Assembly (NCBI GenBank): GCA_021795255.1
Contig: JAJYPQ010000046.1
Coordinates: 1 to 15,758, forward strand
Source of the DNA: Pseudomonadota bacterium
Lineage (GTDB): Bacteria; Pseudomonadota; Gammaproteobacteria; Acidiferrobacterales; Acidiferrobacteraceae
Direction of reading: 5' to 3'
Length of the DNA stretch: 15,758 nucleotides
The translations under genes were made by a program, and so were the position numbers. Below, one piece after another: positions 8,541 through 15,758 of the stretch; positions within the stretch are counted from its first letter, which is position 1, and every line of letters starts with the position of its first letter. The notes below the pieces were generated by a model. It was not told where the DNA came from. It was given only the letters and a program-made list of their open reading frames with translations, and did no database searches.

Positions 8541-8680
8541 TATCACCTCTATCCTATCCCGACAACTGGTAGGCGGGGATGTTGACGCGCTTACCATACA
8601 CCAGCACCGCGTGCTGACGCAGAAGCTGTCGCGCCTCGGACCGCTATGCCCCAAACCCACGCGATGCGCAATCGCTACGA
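8541..8680 (-). pseudogene. Decayed fragment of a second ribosomal protein S4 gene
   Basis: On the minus strand this segment encodes a piece of the S4 RNA-binding domain matching residues about 102-147 of the intact rpsD at 11303-11929. Over 8561-8655 it is 81 of 95 bases identical to 11511-11605 by hand alignment. Read in the rpsD frame it gives [30 protein letters not shown], where the star is a TAG replacing a serine codon. A T is missing from the TTTT run just upstream (near 8655-8659), and about five bases are missing just after the LS codons (near 8560). Both shift the frame. In the shifted frame the match continues as RDRIEV against QDVVEV. Neither the zinc ribbon nor the C-terminal half is recognisable. 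Most codon differences are synonymous, so the source was probably once a working gene, either a paralogue or acquired by transfer. Confidence 0.88.
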
Positions 8681-8752
8681 GGTATGCCACTGGCATGATG
8701 CCAAATACGCCGCCGATCCCCGGTGCACAGGCCCCGCATCGGCGACAATGTC

Positions 8753-9208
8753 CTAGCCGAATATCGTCTTCACAAGACTCGGGGTATCGAACCACTCTCG
8801 CGCCGAGACCCCTGGGGCGCTTACCACTGATGGGAGCCCAACGTACGCGACAAAAGGATCGAAATCTCTATTGCTGTAGAGAGGGGGGCGCCTATTTTCG
8901 ATGCAGTAGGTAGCGATCACGACATCGGTCGTCTTACGGACCGTTATGCCACGCGCGCAGCGCACGAGAGTTCTGAGCGGCTTGAATTGCAATGCGCCCC
9001 CTGCAAGATCTACCACCGCGGGCGACAGCATCAACTTGCGCGCTCGCCTAAAATCGTGATCGCTCACAAAGCCTTGCAGCACTTCCGTCAGAATCAAGTC
9101 GCCCGCCACGATCAGTTCGACGCCGAGCCATAAGTCCAGCCTTTCGGTCTGCAAAGACTCAGTACCGCGAAGGTAATCGATCCAAACGCTGGAGTCGGCG
9201 AAGATCAT
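8753..9208 (-). CDS. vapC: VapC-type PIN-domain toxin ribonuclease
   Basis: VapC toxins are magnesium-dependent endoribonucleases that cut specific tRNA or rRNA when freed from their VapB partner. The 151-residue product begins MIFADSSVWIDYLRG, the standard PIN N-terminus, and keeps the four acidic positions: D5, E42 (LTEVLQGF), D95 (RKTTDVVIAT) and D115 (NRDFDPF). The ATG at 9208 shares its A with the vapB TGA stop (TGATG); a longer in-frame start 17 codons upstream would run into vapB and does not fit the family. The C-terminus continues about 20 residues past the usual end (after VGLPSVV), possibly through loss of an earlier stop. It appears catalytically intact. It lies between the rpsD relic and the alpha operon. 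Confidence 0.9.
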   Translation of the reverse strand: MIFADSSVWIDYLRGTESLQTERLDLWLGVELIVAGDLILTEVLQGFVSDHDFRRARKLMLSPAVVDLAGGALQFKPLRTLVRCARGITVRKTTDVVIATYCIENRRPPLYSNRDFDPFVAYVGLPSVVSAPGVSAREWFDTPSLVKTIFG

Positions 9209-9399
9209 CAGTCTGTTCTTATGGCGTCGAGACTGCCTTCCCAATTGAGCGTCCCGCAAAAACGCCGGATAGCCTCCTGTCCTCGCAACTTAAGACAGCT
9301 CCGAAGCCCGAGTTCCACCGCTGCGCGCTTGCTCTTTAAGCCCGTTACGTGAGGCACCTTCTCCCACCGGTTATCGTCACTGACAATATTCGGGCGCAT
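9208..9399 (-). CDS. vapB: VapB-type antitoxin
   Basis: The 63-residue partner of the VapC toxin downstream. VapB proteins have an N-terminal ribbon-helix-helix DNA-binding part that autorepresses the operon and a C-terminal part that blocks the toxin. Here the middle and end (TGLKSKRAAVELGLR at 19-33; LNWEGSLDAIRTD at 51-63) match the usual VapB pattern well. The stretch between them and the start (SDDNRWEKVPH, 7-17) departs from it: a serine stands where a hydrophobic strand residue is usual, and Arg, Trp and a proline sit where the first helix is expected. Toxin neutralisation may be kept while DNA binding is weakened; this is inference. The stop overlaps the vapC start by one base. No strong ribosome binding site is seen. 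Confidence 0.85.
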   Translation of the reverse strand: MRPNIVSDDNRWEKVPHVTGLKSKRAAVELGLRSCLKLRGQEAIRRFCGTLNWEGSLDAIRTD

Positions 9400-9402
9400 G
9401 AT

Positions 9403-9428
9403 GTGTACTCAATGCGCATTTCATACAC
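9403..9428. promoter_or_regulatory. Palindromic operator of vapBC
   Basis: A 26-bp inverted repeat lies 3 bp upstream of the vapB ATG. The outer arms are GTGTA (9403-9407) and TACAC (9424-9428), the core AATGCGCATT (9411-9420) is a perfect palindrome, and 10 of 13 positions per arm are symmetric. Such palindromes over the promoter and start are the normal binding sites for VapB or VapBC complexes. It would mask both promoter and ribosome binding region. Confidence 0.6.
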
Positions 9429-9861
9429 GGTCTGTTATGGCGTCGGCACTGAGCAACGCGGGCCGCCTGATGCGACTCGCTGCTATCGAGAGCGGGGCCG
9501 GCGTCTTTCTGTCCCTTATCCTTGTGAATACCGGCGATCGCTAGGTCAGCCGAGGCGGCCCCGGGGCTATCTTTTCTCGACGAACCCCCTTTAAGAGTTC
9601 GCTAGAGGTCGGGATGATGGCGAGGGAAGGGGCAAGCGGCGTTTTCTGAAAATAAGCGGCGCGCCATTCCCAACTGCGTCCGTGAGATACCCGCGCGCAA
9701 TAGCTGACCTGCGGCCGTCTCGGCGTCTCAAATACCAGGAATACGCAAGTTCAACGGCTAGGGGGGATAAGGGAACCCGGCCAGCGTGCGCTGCCCGGGG
9801 TACTATCGTGCCATTTGCGCCTGGCGGACGGCCTTCAGGCCCGCCACGCCCGGTCGCCTCG
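9429..9861. other. Gene-free stretch between vapBC and rplQ
   Basis: About 430 bp with no supportable gene; open frames here lack ribosome binding sites and family resemblance. Downstream of the rplQ stop a stem GGCGG/CCGCC with an inner GCC/GGC (9823-9845) could be a Rho-independent-like hairpin, but no T run follows in the direction of rplQ transcription. A self-complementary GCCCCGGGGC occurs at 9558-9567. The end of the alpha operon transcript is therefore undefined by eye. Confidence 0.5.
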
Positions 9862-10260
9862 TTACTTTTGGGCGCTCTCGCCCTTACCGTCTTCGGCGTG
9901 CTCCGGCCGATCCATCAACTGCACGACCGCCATAGGCGCTGTATCCCCTGCGCGCAGGCCAACCTTCAGGATGCGGAGGTAACCACCGGCCCGTTCCCGA
10001 TAGCGTACCCCAAGTTCGTCAAAAAGCTTCGTGACGATCTCGCGATCACCCAGACGCGCAAACGCCAAGCGGCGATTCGCGACCGTGGCTACCTTGGCCA
10101 TGGTGATGAGGGGCTCGGCTATGCGCCGCAGCTCTTTGGCCTTCGGCAAGGTCGTGACAATCTGCTCATGCCGAAATAGAGATGTCGCCATATTCTTGAA
10201 AAGCGCCTTTCGGTGCGCGCTTGTGACGTTAAACTTCCGTCCGCTCTTACCATGCCGCAT
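9862..10260 (-). CDS. rplQ: 50S ribosomal protein L17
   Basis: L17 is a structural protein of the large subunit, near the exit-tunnel face. The 132-residue product starts [28 protein letters not shown], the diagnostic L17 N-terminus, and ends in a short charged tail (about five residues longer than in E. coli). The ATG at 10260 follows GAGGA at six bases. It is the last gene of the alpha operon, 17 bp after rpoA, as in E. coli. Confidence 0.97.
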   Translation of the reverse strand: MRHGKSGRKFNVTSAHRKALFKNMATSLFRHEQIVTTLPKAKELRRIAEPLITMAKVATVANRRLAFARLGDREIVTKLFDELGVRYRERAGGYLRILKVGLRAGDTAPMAVVQLMDRPEHAEDGKGESAQK

Positions 10261-10277
10261 GACTTGTCCTCGCCCCT

Positions 10278-11282
10278 TTATCGATCCAGGCTCTCGCCCG
10301 GAATTCTGTTCCTAAGCGAAGCTGGCGGCCAATTTTCCAATTTCATCTCCAAACTCAGCTCATGCGAAGCGAGCACATCCTTGATCTCGGTCAGCGACTT
10401 CTTGCCGAGGTTCGGCGTCTTCAAGAGCTCCATCTCGCTCTTTTGCACAAGATCACCGATATAAAAAATATTTTCCGCCTTCAGGCAATTCGCCGACCGC
10501 ACTGTCAATTCCAGGTCGTCCACGGGACGCAGAAGAATCGGGTTCACATCCGGCTCCTCTTCGACGTGGATCTCGCTCCCCTTGCTCTCAAGATCGACGA
10601 ACACTGCCATCTGATCGCGCAGAATATTTGCAGCCCGGCGCACAGCGGCCTCGGGATCTATGGCGCCATTGGTCTCGATATCCAATACCAACTTATCGAG
10701 ATCGGTGCGCTGCTCCACCCGGGCGTTTTCGACGGTATACGAGACCCGCCGAATCGGACTAAAAGACGCATCGAGCTGCATGCTGCCCAAGGCCCGCTCC
10801 TCGTTAACCGCCCGAGCGGGCACCGCTTCATAGCCGCGACCCGCAGTCACCGTAAGTTCTATCTTGAACGGCACCGCCTTCGTTAAAGTCGCTATCAAAT
10901 GACCGGGGTTCACGATCTCCACGTTCTGATCGACGCGCACGTCGGCCGCCGTCACAACGCCGGGACCCATGGCTTCGACCATGAGCCGTACCTCGCCTCG
11001 GCCCTCCATTCTCATCGCCAGGCCCTTCAGGTTCAGTAGGATGTCGATCACGTCCTCCTGTACCCCTTCGATCGTCGAATACTCGTGCAAGACGCCATCA
11101 ATGCGCGCCTCGGTCACGGCGCAGCCGGGCATGGAGGATAACAGGATCCGGCGCAACGCATTGCCTAGAGTATGCCCAAACCCGCGCTCTAAGGGCTCTA
11201 GAGTGATGCGTGCGTGCGTGGGACCGAGCGTCTGCACACCGACGCTACGAGGTTTAAGAAATTCCGCTGCCGAACTCTGCAT
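10278..11282 (-). CDS. rpoA: RNA polymerase alpha subunit
   Basis: Alpha dimerises to nucleate RNA polymerase assembly, and its C-terminal domain binds UP-element DNA and activators. The 334-residue chain has the dimerisation and beta-contact region including [13 protein letters not shown] (41-53), then an acidic linker ([10 protein letters not shown] near 239-248). The C-terminal domain contains [12 protein letters not shown], in which R262 and N265 correspond to the E. coli DNA-contact residues R265 and N268. The helix-hairpin-helix [16 protein letters not shown] and the ending LENWPPASL are typical. It lies 20 bp after rpsD and 17 bp before rplQ. Length and motifs are normal, with a slightly longer tail after the conserved end. 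Confidence 0.99.
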   Translation of the reverse strand: MQSSAAEFLKPRSVGVQTLGPTHARITLEPLERGFGHTLGNALRRILLSSMPGCAVTEARIDGVLHEYSTIEGVQEDVIDILLNLKGLAMRMEGRGEVRLMVEAMGPGVVTAADVRVDQNVEIVNPGHLIATLTKAVPFKIELTVTAGRGYEAVPARAVNEERALGSMQLDASFSPIRRVSYTVENARVEQRTDLDKLVLDIETNGAIDPEAAVRRAANILRDQMAVFVDLESKGSEIHVEEEPDVNPILLRPVDDLELTVRSANCLKAENIFYIGDLVQKSEMELLKTPNLGKKSLTEIKDVLASHELSLEMKLENWPPASLRNRIPGESLDR

Positions 11283-11302
11283 ATTATCCCTCTATGGCCA
11301 CG

Positions 11303-11929
11303 TTATTTCGAGTACAAGGCAATAACGAGCTGCTCATTGATTTCGCCAGGCAGATCCCGGCGCTCGGGAACGACCTTGAACGTGCCCTTCATGGCCTTGA
11401 TATCCACATCAACCCACTCCGGAAACCCACGCTGCTCGGCGGCCTCGAGCGCGGCCTTGACCCGCAGTTGCTCTTTTGCGCCGGACGCCACTTCGACCAC
11501 ATCCTGCGCCGACAGCTGATAGGCGGGGATGTTAACGCGCTTACCATTCACCAGCACCGCATTATGGCGTACAAGCTGCCGTGCCTCGGACCGTGATGCC
11601 CCAAAACCCATCCGGTGCACTACGTTATCCAAGCGACATTCCAGCAATTTCAACAAATTCTCGCCCGTCGAGCCGTGCCGACGGTCGGCCTCGGCGTAAT
11701 AATTCGCGAACTGCGCCTCGAGGACGCCATAGATGCGGCGCATCTTTTGCTTTTCGCGCAACTGCGTGCCGTAATCCGACAAGCGACTCCGTCTTTGCCC
11801 GTGTTGCCCGGGCACGTAGGTCCTCTTGGCCACCGGGCACTTGTCAGTAAAACACTTCTCGCCCTTCAGAAAGAGCTTACCGCCCTCGCGCCGACATTGG
11901 CGGCATTTTGCATCGGTATACCGGGCCAT
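11303..11929 (-). CDS. rpsD: 30S ribosomal protein S4, zinc-ribbon form
   Basis: S4 is a primary 16S rRNA-binding protein that starts small-subunit assembly; in E. coli it also represses translation of the alpha operon and acts in antitermination. The 208-residue product has the N-terminal block with C9, C12, C26 and C31 (CRQC...C....C), the spacing of the zinc-binding S4 of Thermus. E. coli S4 lacks this ribbon. The S4 RNA-binding domain (about 95-157) includes [22 protein letters not shown], and the chain ends [12 protein letters not shown]. The ATG at 11929 follows GGAGA. Its place between rpsK and rpoA is the usual one. A decayed copy of residues 102-147 lies at 8541-8680. Confidence 0.98.
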   Translation of the reverse strand: MARYTDAKCRQCRREGGKLFLKGEKCFTDKCPVAKRTYVPGQHGQRRSRLSDYGTQLREKQKMRRIYGVLEAQFANYYAEADRRHGSTGENLLKLLECRLDNVVHRMGFGASRSEARQLVRHNAVLVNGKRVNIPAYQLSAQDVVEVASGAKEQLRVKAALEAAEQRGFPEWVDVDIKAMKGTFKVVPERRDLPGEINEQLVIALYSK

Positions 11930-11944
11930 CTCTCTCTCCGTCAG

Positions 11945-12343
11945 CTATACGCGCCGGCGCTTCGCCGGACGACAACCATTGTGGGGTATCGGGGTCACGT
12001 CTATGATATTGCTTATCTCAAAACCAGCCGCATGAAGGGCACGCACCGCAGAGTCGCGCCCGGGCCCCGGGCCCTTCACGCGAATCTCAAGCGCCTTTAC
12101 CCCGAATTCCTGGGCCGCGCGCCCGGCCTTATCCGAGGCCACCTGCGCCGCAAAGGGTGTACTCTTACGTGAGCCCCTAAACCCCGCCCCACCGGCAGTC
12201 GCCCAGGACAAGACATTGCCCTGGCGATCTGTGATCGTAATCACCGTGTTATTGAATGATGCCTGGATATGCGCAACGCCTTCCGCGACGTTCTTCTTGA
12301 CGCGCTTTTTGACCTTATTCGTGGCGGGTGTATTAGTGGCCAT
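11945..12343 (-). CDS. rpsK: 30S ribosomal protein S11
   Basis: S11 lies on the platform of the small subunit and helps form the mRNA exit channel with S7. The 132-residue product has a basic N-terminal tail ([10 protein letters not shown]), the core [16 protein letters not shown], the motif [12 protein letters not shown], the phosphate-binding-like [13 protein letters not shown] and the conserved end [16 protein letters not shown]. The ATG at 12343 follows AAGGA at five bases. It sits 15 bp before rpsD and 16 bp after rpsM. Confidence 0.98.
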   Translation of the reverse strand: MATNTPATNKVKKRVKKNVAEGVAHIQASFNNTVITITDRQGNVLSWATAGGAGFRGSRKSTPFAAQVASDKAGRAAQEFGVKALEIRVKGPGPGRDSAVRALHAAGFEISNIIDVTPIPHNGCRPAKRRRV

Positions 12344-12359
12344 ACATGTCCTTCATCGT

Positions 12360-12716
12360 TTACTTCCTTATGCCCTTGCGCGGGCCCTTACGAGTCCGGG
12401 CGTTTGTCTTTGTCCTCTGGCCGCGCACAGGAAGCCCGCGCCGATGGCGCATCCCGCGGTAGCTCCCGATATCCATGAGACGCTTGATATTCATCGAGAC
12501 AGTTCGACGCAAGTCACCTTCTACGACATGCTTGCCGACCTCAACGCGGATCTTCTCGACCTCAGCGTCCGTCAGGTCCTTCACCTTCGCCGTGGTCGCG
12601 ACTCCGGCGGCGCCGCATATCTGCCGCGACCGCTGCCGACCAATGCCGAAGATCGACGTAAGTCCAATCTCAACATGCTTATGATTGGGGATATTGATGC
12701 CTGCAATACGGGCCAT
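12360..12716 (-). CDS. rpsM: 30S ribosomal protein S13
   Basis: S13 sits in the small-subunit head, forms bridges to the large subunit and contacts P-site tRNA through its basic tail. The 118-residue product begins [26 protein letters not shown], has the helix-hairpin-helix region typical of the family, and carries [29 protein letters not shown] at the C-terminus. It is the first gene of the alpha operon proper and follows rpmJ after a 76-bp gap that may hold its own promoter. Confidence 0.98.
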   Translation of the reverse strand: MARIAGINIPNHKHVEIGLTSIFGIGRQRSRQICGAAGVATTAKVKDLTDAEVEKIRVEVGKHVVEGDLRRTVSMNIKRLMDIGSYRGMRHRRGLPVRGQRTKTNARTRKGPRKGIRK

Positions 12717-12761
12717 CGTACCTTCTCTCCTAAACGCCTCTTCACTACCGAAAAGCGCGCA

Positions 12762-12790
12762 AGCCTAGCTTAGAACTGCGTTCAGATCAA
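12762..12790 (-). promoter_or_regulatory. Possible internal promoter for the alpha operon
   Basis: On the minus strand a TTGATC (12785-12790) and a TAGGCT (12762-12767) are separated by exactly 17 bp, in the 76-bp gap between rpmJ and rpsM. The hexamers match consensus in about four and three of six positions, so it is weak. E. coli also has its alpha-operon promoter between rpmJ and rpsM, which supports the position but not the boxes. Confidence 0.3.
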
Positions 12791-12792
12791 GC

Positions 12793-12906
12793 TTAGCCCT
12801 GGCGCTGCTTATGCCGAGCCTCGCTACACACGATCCGCACCACACCCTTCCGTCGCACGATCTTGCAATTGCGACACAACTTTTTTACCGATGCCCTGAC
12901 TTTCAT
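12793..12906 (-). CDS. rpmJ: 50S ribosomal protein L36, zinc-binding form
   Basis: The smallest large-subunit protein, 37 residues, beginning [15 protein letters not shown] and ending HKQRQG. The zinc ligands C11, C14, C27 and H32 are all present, so this is the zinc-ribbon form. The ATG at 12906 follows AGGGA at three bases, and only 8 bp separate it from the secY stop. The location between secY and rpsM is the family's standard place. Confidence 0.96.
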   Translation of the reverse strand: MKVRASVKKLCRNCKIVRRKGVVRIVCSEARHKQRQG

Positions 12907-12914
12907 GGTTCCCT

Positions 12915-14276
12915 CTACTTAGGTAGGCCGCTCATCCCACCGGTGAGATTTGCCTTCTTCAACAGACTTTCGTACTGATGCGACATCAAATGGGCTTGAA
13001 CCTGCGCCATGAAATCCATGGCCACCACCACGATAATGAGCAACGATGTTCCCCCGAAGTAAAACGGAACATTCCACTTCAGGATCAAAAATTCCGGCAA
13101 CAACGACACCAAGGTAATATAGATCCCGCCCGACAAGGTGAGCCGTGACATGACGTCATCGATATAGCGTCGCGTCTGCTCCCCCGGACGGATACCAGGG
13201 ATAAAGGCCCCGGACTTCTTCAGATTATCGGCCGTGTCCTTGGGATCCATGATCATGGCGGTGTAAAAGAACGAGAAAAACATCACCGCCACCGTAAACA
13301 CAATCAAATAAACAGGTTGTCCTGGCGCCAGCGCCCCCGAGACGTCCTGCAACCAGCCCATGCCCTTGGCCTGACCAAACCAATTAGCCGCCATCGTCGG
13401 GAACAAAATAATGCTCGACGCAAAGATCGGTGGTATGACGCCGGCAGTATTCACCTTAAGGGGCAAATGACTAGTTTGCCCGCCGTACACCTTACGCCCT
13501 TGCTGGCGCTTTGCGTAAGTCACAGTTACCCGTCTTTGCCCGCGCTCCACAAACACCACGAACGCTGTGACCCCCAAGGCCACCACAAACAAGAGCAGCA
13601 CGAACAACGGCTGGAACGAACCGTTACTAGCCAGCTCGAGCGTGCTCCCGATAGCCTGGGGCAAACCGGCCACGATCCCGGCAAAGATGATCATCGAGAT
13701 GCCGTTACCAATCCCGCGCTCTGTGATCTGTTCGCCTAACCACATCAAAAACATCGTGCCCGCTACCAGCGTGATCATGGTAAAGAGCTCAAACCCCACT
13801 CCGGGGTTGATCACGATCGGCACGCCGCCTGCGGTCTGGTGCTCAAGGGCAATCGAGATCCCTAAACCCTGGAAGGCCGCCAACATAACGGTGCCGTAGC
13901 GCGTGTATTGGGTCAACTTCCGACGACCCGCTTCGCCGCCATCCTTACGCAACTCGTCGAGTTTCGGTATGACCGGCGCCAAGAGCTGAATCACAATCGA
14001 CGCCGAGATGTACGGCATGATCCCCAACGCGAAAACTGACAAGCGCTGCAAGGCGCCGCCCGAAAACATGTTAAAAAGCCCGATAATCGAGCCGCTGGCG
14101 CGCTGAAAAAGCGACGCCAAGGCGGTGGCGTTGATCCCGGGGACCGGGATATGAGTCCCGACCCGAAACACCACGAGCGCGCCTAGCAGGAAAAAAATCC
14201 TCTGCTTTAGGTCGCTCAAGCGCCCCAGCATGCCTGGCGTCAGAGACGGCCGGGCTTTGGCATCCTTAACCGGCAT
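12915..14276 (-). CDS. secY: Protein translocase subunit SecY
   Basis: SecY is the ten-helix channel of the SecYEG translocon that exports unfolded proteins and inserts membrane proteins. The 453-residue chain shows the expected alternation of hydrophobic segments. Conserved blocks include [13 protein letters not shown] near the first helix, the plug-side [46 protein letters not shown] and the basic cytoplasmic loop [23 protein letters not shown] that contacts SecA and ribosomes. [11 protein letters not shown] near the end is also typical. The ATG at 14276 shares its A with the rplO TAA stop (TAATG). Length is about ten residues above E. coli SecY, with no missing part. Confidence 0.98.
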   Translation of the reverse strand: MPVKDAKARPSLTPGMLGRLSDLKQRIFFLLGALVVFRVGTHIPVPGINATALASLFQRASGSIIGLFNMFSGGALQRLSVFALGIMPYISASIVIQLLAPVIPKLDELRKDGGEAGRRKLTQYTRYGTVMLAAFQGLGISIALEHQTAGGVPIVINPGVGFELFTMITLVAGTMFLMWLGEQITERGIGNGISMIIFAGIVAGLPQAIGSTLELASNGSFQPLFVLLLFVVALGVTAFVVFVERGQRRVTVTYAKRQQGRKVYGGQTSHLPLKVNTAGVIPPIFASSIILFPTMAANWFGQAKGMGWLQDVSGALAPGQPVYLIVFTVAVMFFSFFYTAMIMDPKDTADNLKKSGAFIPGIRPGEQTRRYIDDVMSRLTLSGGIYITLVSLLPEFLILKWNVPFYFGGTSLLIIVVVAMDFMAQVQAHLMSHQYESLLKKANLTGGMSGLPK

Positions 14277-14707
14277 TAGTCCTCAACACGACCGCCGGCC
14301 GCTTCGATGGCCGCCCGCGCGCCCTTGGTCACCGCTATGCCTCGCAAAACCAAGGCCTTCGTTATAGATCCGGATAGAAACACGCGCGCCCGAGTGATCG
14401 CCACACCGACGATATTGGCGGCCTTGAGAGCGGCAAGATCGACCGTGCCGTCGAGCGAAGCGAGCTCGCTCAAACGCAGGGCATGGGTAGCTGCCGCCAT
14501 GGGCGACGTGAAGCCGAACTTCGGCAGCCGCCGCTGCAAGGGCATTTGCCCCCCTTCGAATCCGAGCTTATGGTAGCCGCCGGCGCGCGCGCGCTGCCCC
14601 TTATGACCGCGTCCACACGTCTTGCCCAGACCTGATCCGCCGCCCCGTCCGACCCGGCGCGGAGCCGTCCGACCCGGCGCGGGCTTCATGGTATTAAGAC
14701 GCATCAT
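14276..14707 (-). CDS. rplO: 50S ribosomal protein L15
   Basis: L15 is a late-assembling large-subunit protein bound to 23S rRNA. The 143-residue product has the extended Gly/Arg-rich N-terminal arm ([20 protein letters not shown]), then [18 protein letters not shown] and a globular C-terminal domain. The start is either the ATG at 14707, which overlaps the rpmD stop as ATGA and is well placed from an AGGA, or the next codon ATG at 14704, which would give the usual MRLNT start. A 20-bp tandem duplication is visible in the arm-coding part. The stop overlaps secY by one base. Confidence 0.97.
   Translation of the reverse strand: MMRLNTMKPAPGRTAPRRVGRGGGSGLGKTCGRGHKGQRARAGGYHKLGFEGGQMPLQRRLPKFGFTSPMAAATHALRLSELASLDGTVDLAALKAANIVGVAITRARVFLSGSITKALVLRGIAVTKGARAAIEAAGGRVED
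14643..14682. repeat. 20-bp tandem repeat within rplO
   Basis: Two adjacent 20-base units (14643-14662 and 14663-14682) agree at 18 of 20 positions, with 18 contiguous identical bases. Because 20 is not a multiple of three, the two copies are read in different frames in L15, as APGRTA and as PRRVGR. Both readings are basic and Gly/Pro-rich, which suits the L15 arm. Confidence 0.8.
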
Positions 14708-14910
14708 GACACTTCCTCACACTTGACCATGAAAGATACCCTGTGCACCATGCCGCGCGTCGCAGGGCTATCCTCAACCATGACCGTATGGTGCATTCGT
14801 CGCAGCCCAAGACCGCGCACGCACGCCTGATGGCGGGCGCCCGTTCCGAACATGCTCCGGACCAGGGTGACCTTTAACTGCTTCTTTGCCGCTGCCTGCT
14901 TCTTTGCCAT
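14704..14910 (-). CDS. rpmD: 50S ribosomal protein L30
   Basis: L30 is a small large-subunit protein absent from some bacteria. The 68-residue product has the core [54 protein letters not shown], the complete family length plus a short basic N-terminal extension ([10 protein letters not shown]). The ATG at 14910 follows AGGAG at five bases. It overlaps rplO by four bases (ATGA) and starts 8 bp after rpsE. Confidence 0.97.
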   Translation of the reverse strand: MAKKQAAAKKQLKVTLVRSMFGTGARHQACVRGLGLRRMHHTVMVEDSPATRGMVHRVSFMVKCEEVS

Positions 14911-14918
14911 GTTCTCTC

Positions 14919-15431
14919 CTAGCCGCCCGTGATCTCTTCCACGGTCTTACCGCGCTTGGCGGCGATCTCAGCTGGGCTGCTGATTTCCAGCAGGGCCTTA
15001 AGCGTAGCCCGCACCACGTTGATCGGGTTCGTCGAACCAAGGCACTTCGCCAAGACGTTACGTATGCCGACCACCTCAAAGAGTGCCCGCATGGCGCCGC
15101 CGGCGATGATGCCCGTTCCTTCCGAAGCCGGCCGCATCACCACCTTAGAGGCACCGTGGTTCGCGGTCATGGCGTAATGGAGCGTGCCGTTCTTCAAATG
15201 GACGCGCACCATATTCCGGCGCGCATCATCCATCGCCTTTTGGACCGCCACTGGGACCTCGCGGGCCTTGCCCTGACCGATCCCTACGCGACCGTCGCCA
15301 TCACCCACCACCGTAAGTGCGGCGAAGCCGAACTGGCGTCCGCCCTTAACGACCTTCGCCACACGATTAATGCTGATGAGCTTTTCTTGGAGGTTATCGC
15401 TATAACCTTCTGAATCGGATCCGCCTGCCAC
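14919..15431 (-). CDS. rpsE: 30S ribosomal protein S5
   Basis: S5 lines the mRNA entry channel and influences decoding fidelity. The 170-residue product has the N-terminal double-stranded RNA-binding-like domain ([39 protein letters not shown]). The C-terminal domain carries [45 protein letters not shown]. The start is a GTG at 15431 preceded by GGAGG four bases upstream. It sits between rplR and rpmD as usual. Confidence 0.98.
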   Translation of the reverse strand: MAGGSDSEGYSDNLQEKLISINRVAKVVKGGRQFGFAALTVVGDGDGRVGIGQGKAREVPVAVQKAMDDARRNMVRVHLKNGTLHYAMTANHGASKVVMRPASEGTGIIAGGAMRALFEVVGIRNVLAKCLGSTNPINVVRATLKALLEISSPAEIAAKRGKTVEEITGG

Positions 15432-15440
15432 TTTGCCTCC

Positions 15441-15758
15441 TTAAAACTCGAGCCCGCCTGCCCGCGCTGCATCTGCCAGCGCCTTAATGCGCCCATGATA
15501 GCGAAACCCAGATCTATCAAAGGCGACCTTCACGACCCCTGCGGCCTTAGCCTTCTCCGCGATTCTCTGCCCTATCAGCTCGGCCGCCTTGACGTTTCCG
15601 CCGCTTGCCAAGTCCTTGCGGACCTCAGCCTCGACGGTGGAGGCGCTTGCGATCACCCGACTATCGGGCCCGATGATTTGGGCGTAGGTATGCCGTGGCG
15701 TCCTATGGACGCACAACCTCTGGATCCCCAGATCGCCGATCCGTTTCCGGATACGGAA
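15441..15758 (-). CDS. rplR: 50S ribosomal protein L18 (5' end beyond window)
   Basis: L18 binds 5S rRNA in the central protuberance. The frame is open to the right window edge and encodes 105 residues; the first about a dozen codons of the usual 117 are outside. The visible part contains [22 protein letters not shown] and the conserved end [28 protein letters not shown]. Upstream of the first in-frame TTG at 15716 the frame still encodes normal L18 residues ([13 protein letters not shown]), so the TTG is not the start. It lies 9 bp before rpsE. Confidence 0.97.
   Translation of the reverse strand, partial: FRIRKRIGDLGIQRLCVHRTPRHTYAQIIGPDSRVIASASTVEAEVRKDLASGGNVKAAELIGQRIAEKAKAAGVVKVAFDRSGFRYHGRIKALADAARAGGLEF

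Noticed and set aside
8862..8882. Asn at residue 113 of VapC as a lost catalytic acid
   Set aside because: The conserved acidic residue of the motif is most likely the Asp of RDF (D115), which is present; Asn or Ser at the earlier position occurs in active PIN proteins.
9682..10179. Plus-strand open frame antisense to rplQ
   Set aside because: It is the complement of rplQ codons and has no independent coding evidence.
1..15758. CRISPR arrays, tRNA or rRNA genes, insertion sequences, phage genes
   Set aside because: Read through on both strands; no regular repeat-spacer pattern, tRNA-like cloverleaf, transposase or integrase was recognised.

Overview
The window is a chromosomal stretch of a moderately GC-rich proteobacterium, most likely in or near the Gammaproteobacteria. 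The order rplR-rpsE-rpmD-rplO-secY-rpmJ-rpsM-rpsK-rpsD-rpoA-rplQ is the classic spc/alpha operon order, ssb and uvrA are divergent as in enterics, and UvrA, SSB and RpoA resemble their E. coli counterparts closely. The species cannot be named from the sequence. One feature is unlike E. coli: ribosomal protein S4 is the zinc-ribbon (four-cysteine) form.

Layout, left to right. Positions 22-869 hold a small unknown gene and ssb, both on the minus strand. Positions 870-1409 are a gene-free divergent region with several hairpins and a probable uvrA promoter. uvrA (1410-4289, plus) runs tail-to-tail into, and overlaps by 39 bp, a four-gene minus-strand unit at 4251-8345. In transcription order that unit is a GT9 heptosyltransferase, the bifunctional ADP-heptose enzyme HldE, a GT-A glycosyltransferase and a SAM-cleaving DUF62 enzyme. 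The first three overlap by 8 bp and 1 bp. They make and presumably transfer the ADP-activated heptose used in lipopolysaccharide core or another heptosylated surface glycan. The DUF62 enzyme is an unexplained passenger.

Positions 8346-9861 form an accessory island between the heptose operon and rplQ. It holds a decayed fragment of a second rpsD gene (8541-8680, with a nonsense codon and two frameshifting deletions), a VapBC toxin-antitoxin pair with a palindromic operator, and about 430 bp with no recognisable gene. From 9862 to the right edge lies the end of the spc operon and the whole alpha operon, all on the minus strand and tightly packed; rplR is cut by the window end. The 37-residue L36 gene (rpmJ) sits between secY and rpsM.

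The most interesting observation is the rpsD relic. Its reading frame differs from the intact rpsD 2.95 kb away mostly by synonymous changes, as expected if a second S4 gene was functional before it decayed. S4 is an rRNA-assembly protein and, in E. coli, the autoregulator of the alpha operon. No clearly new multi-gene system is visible; most of the window is core genome.
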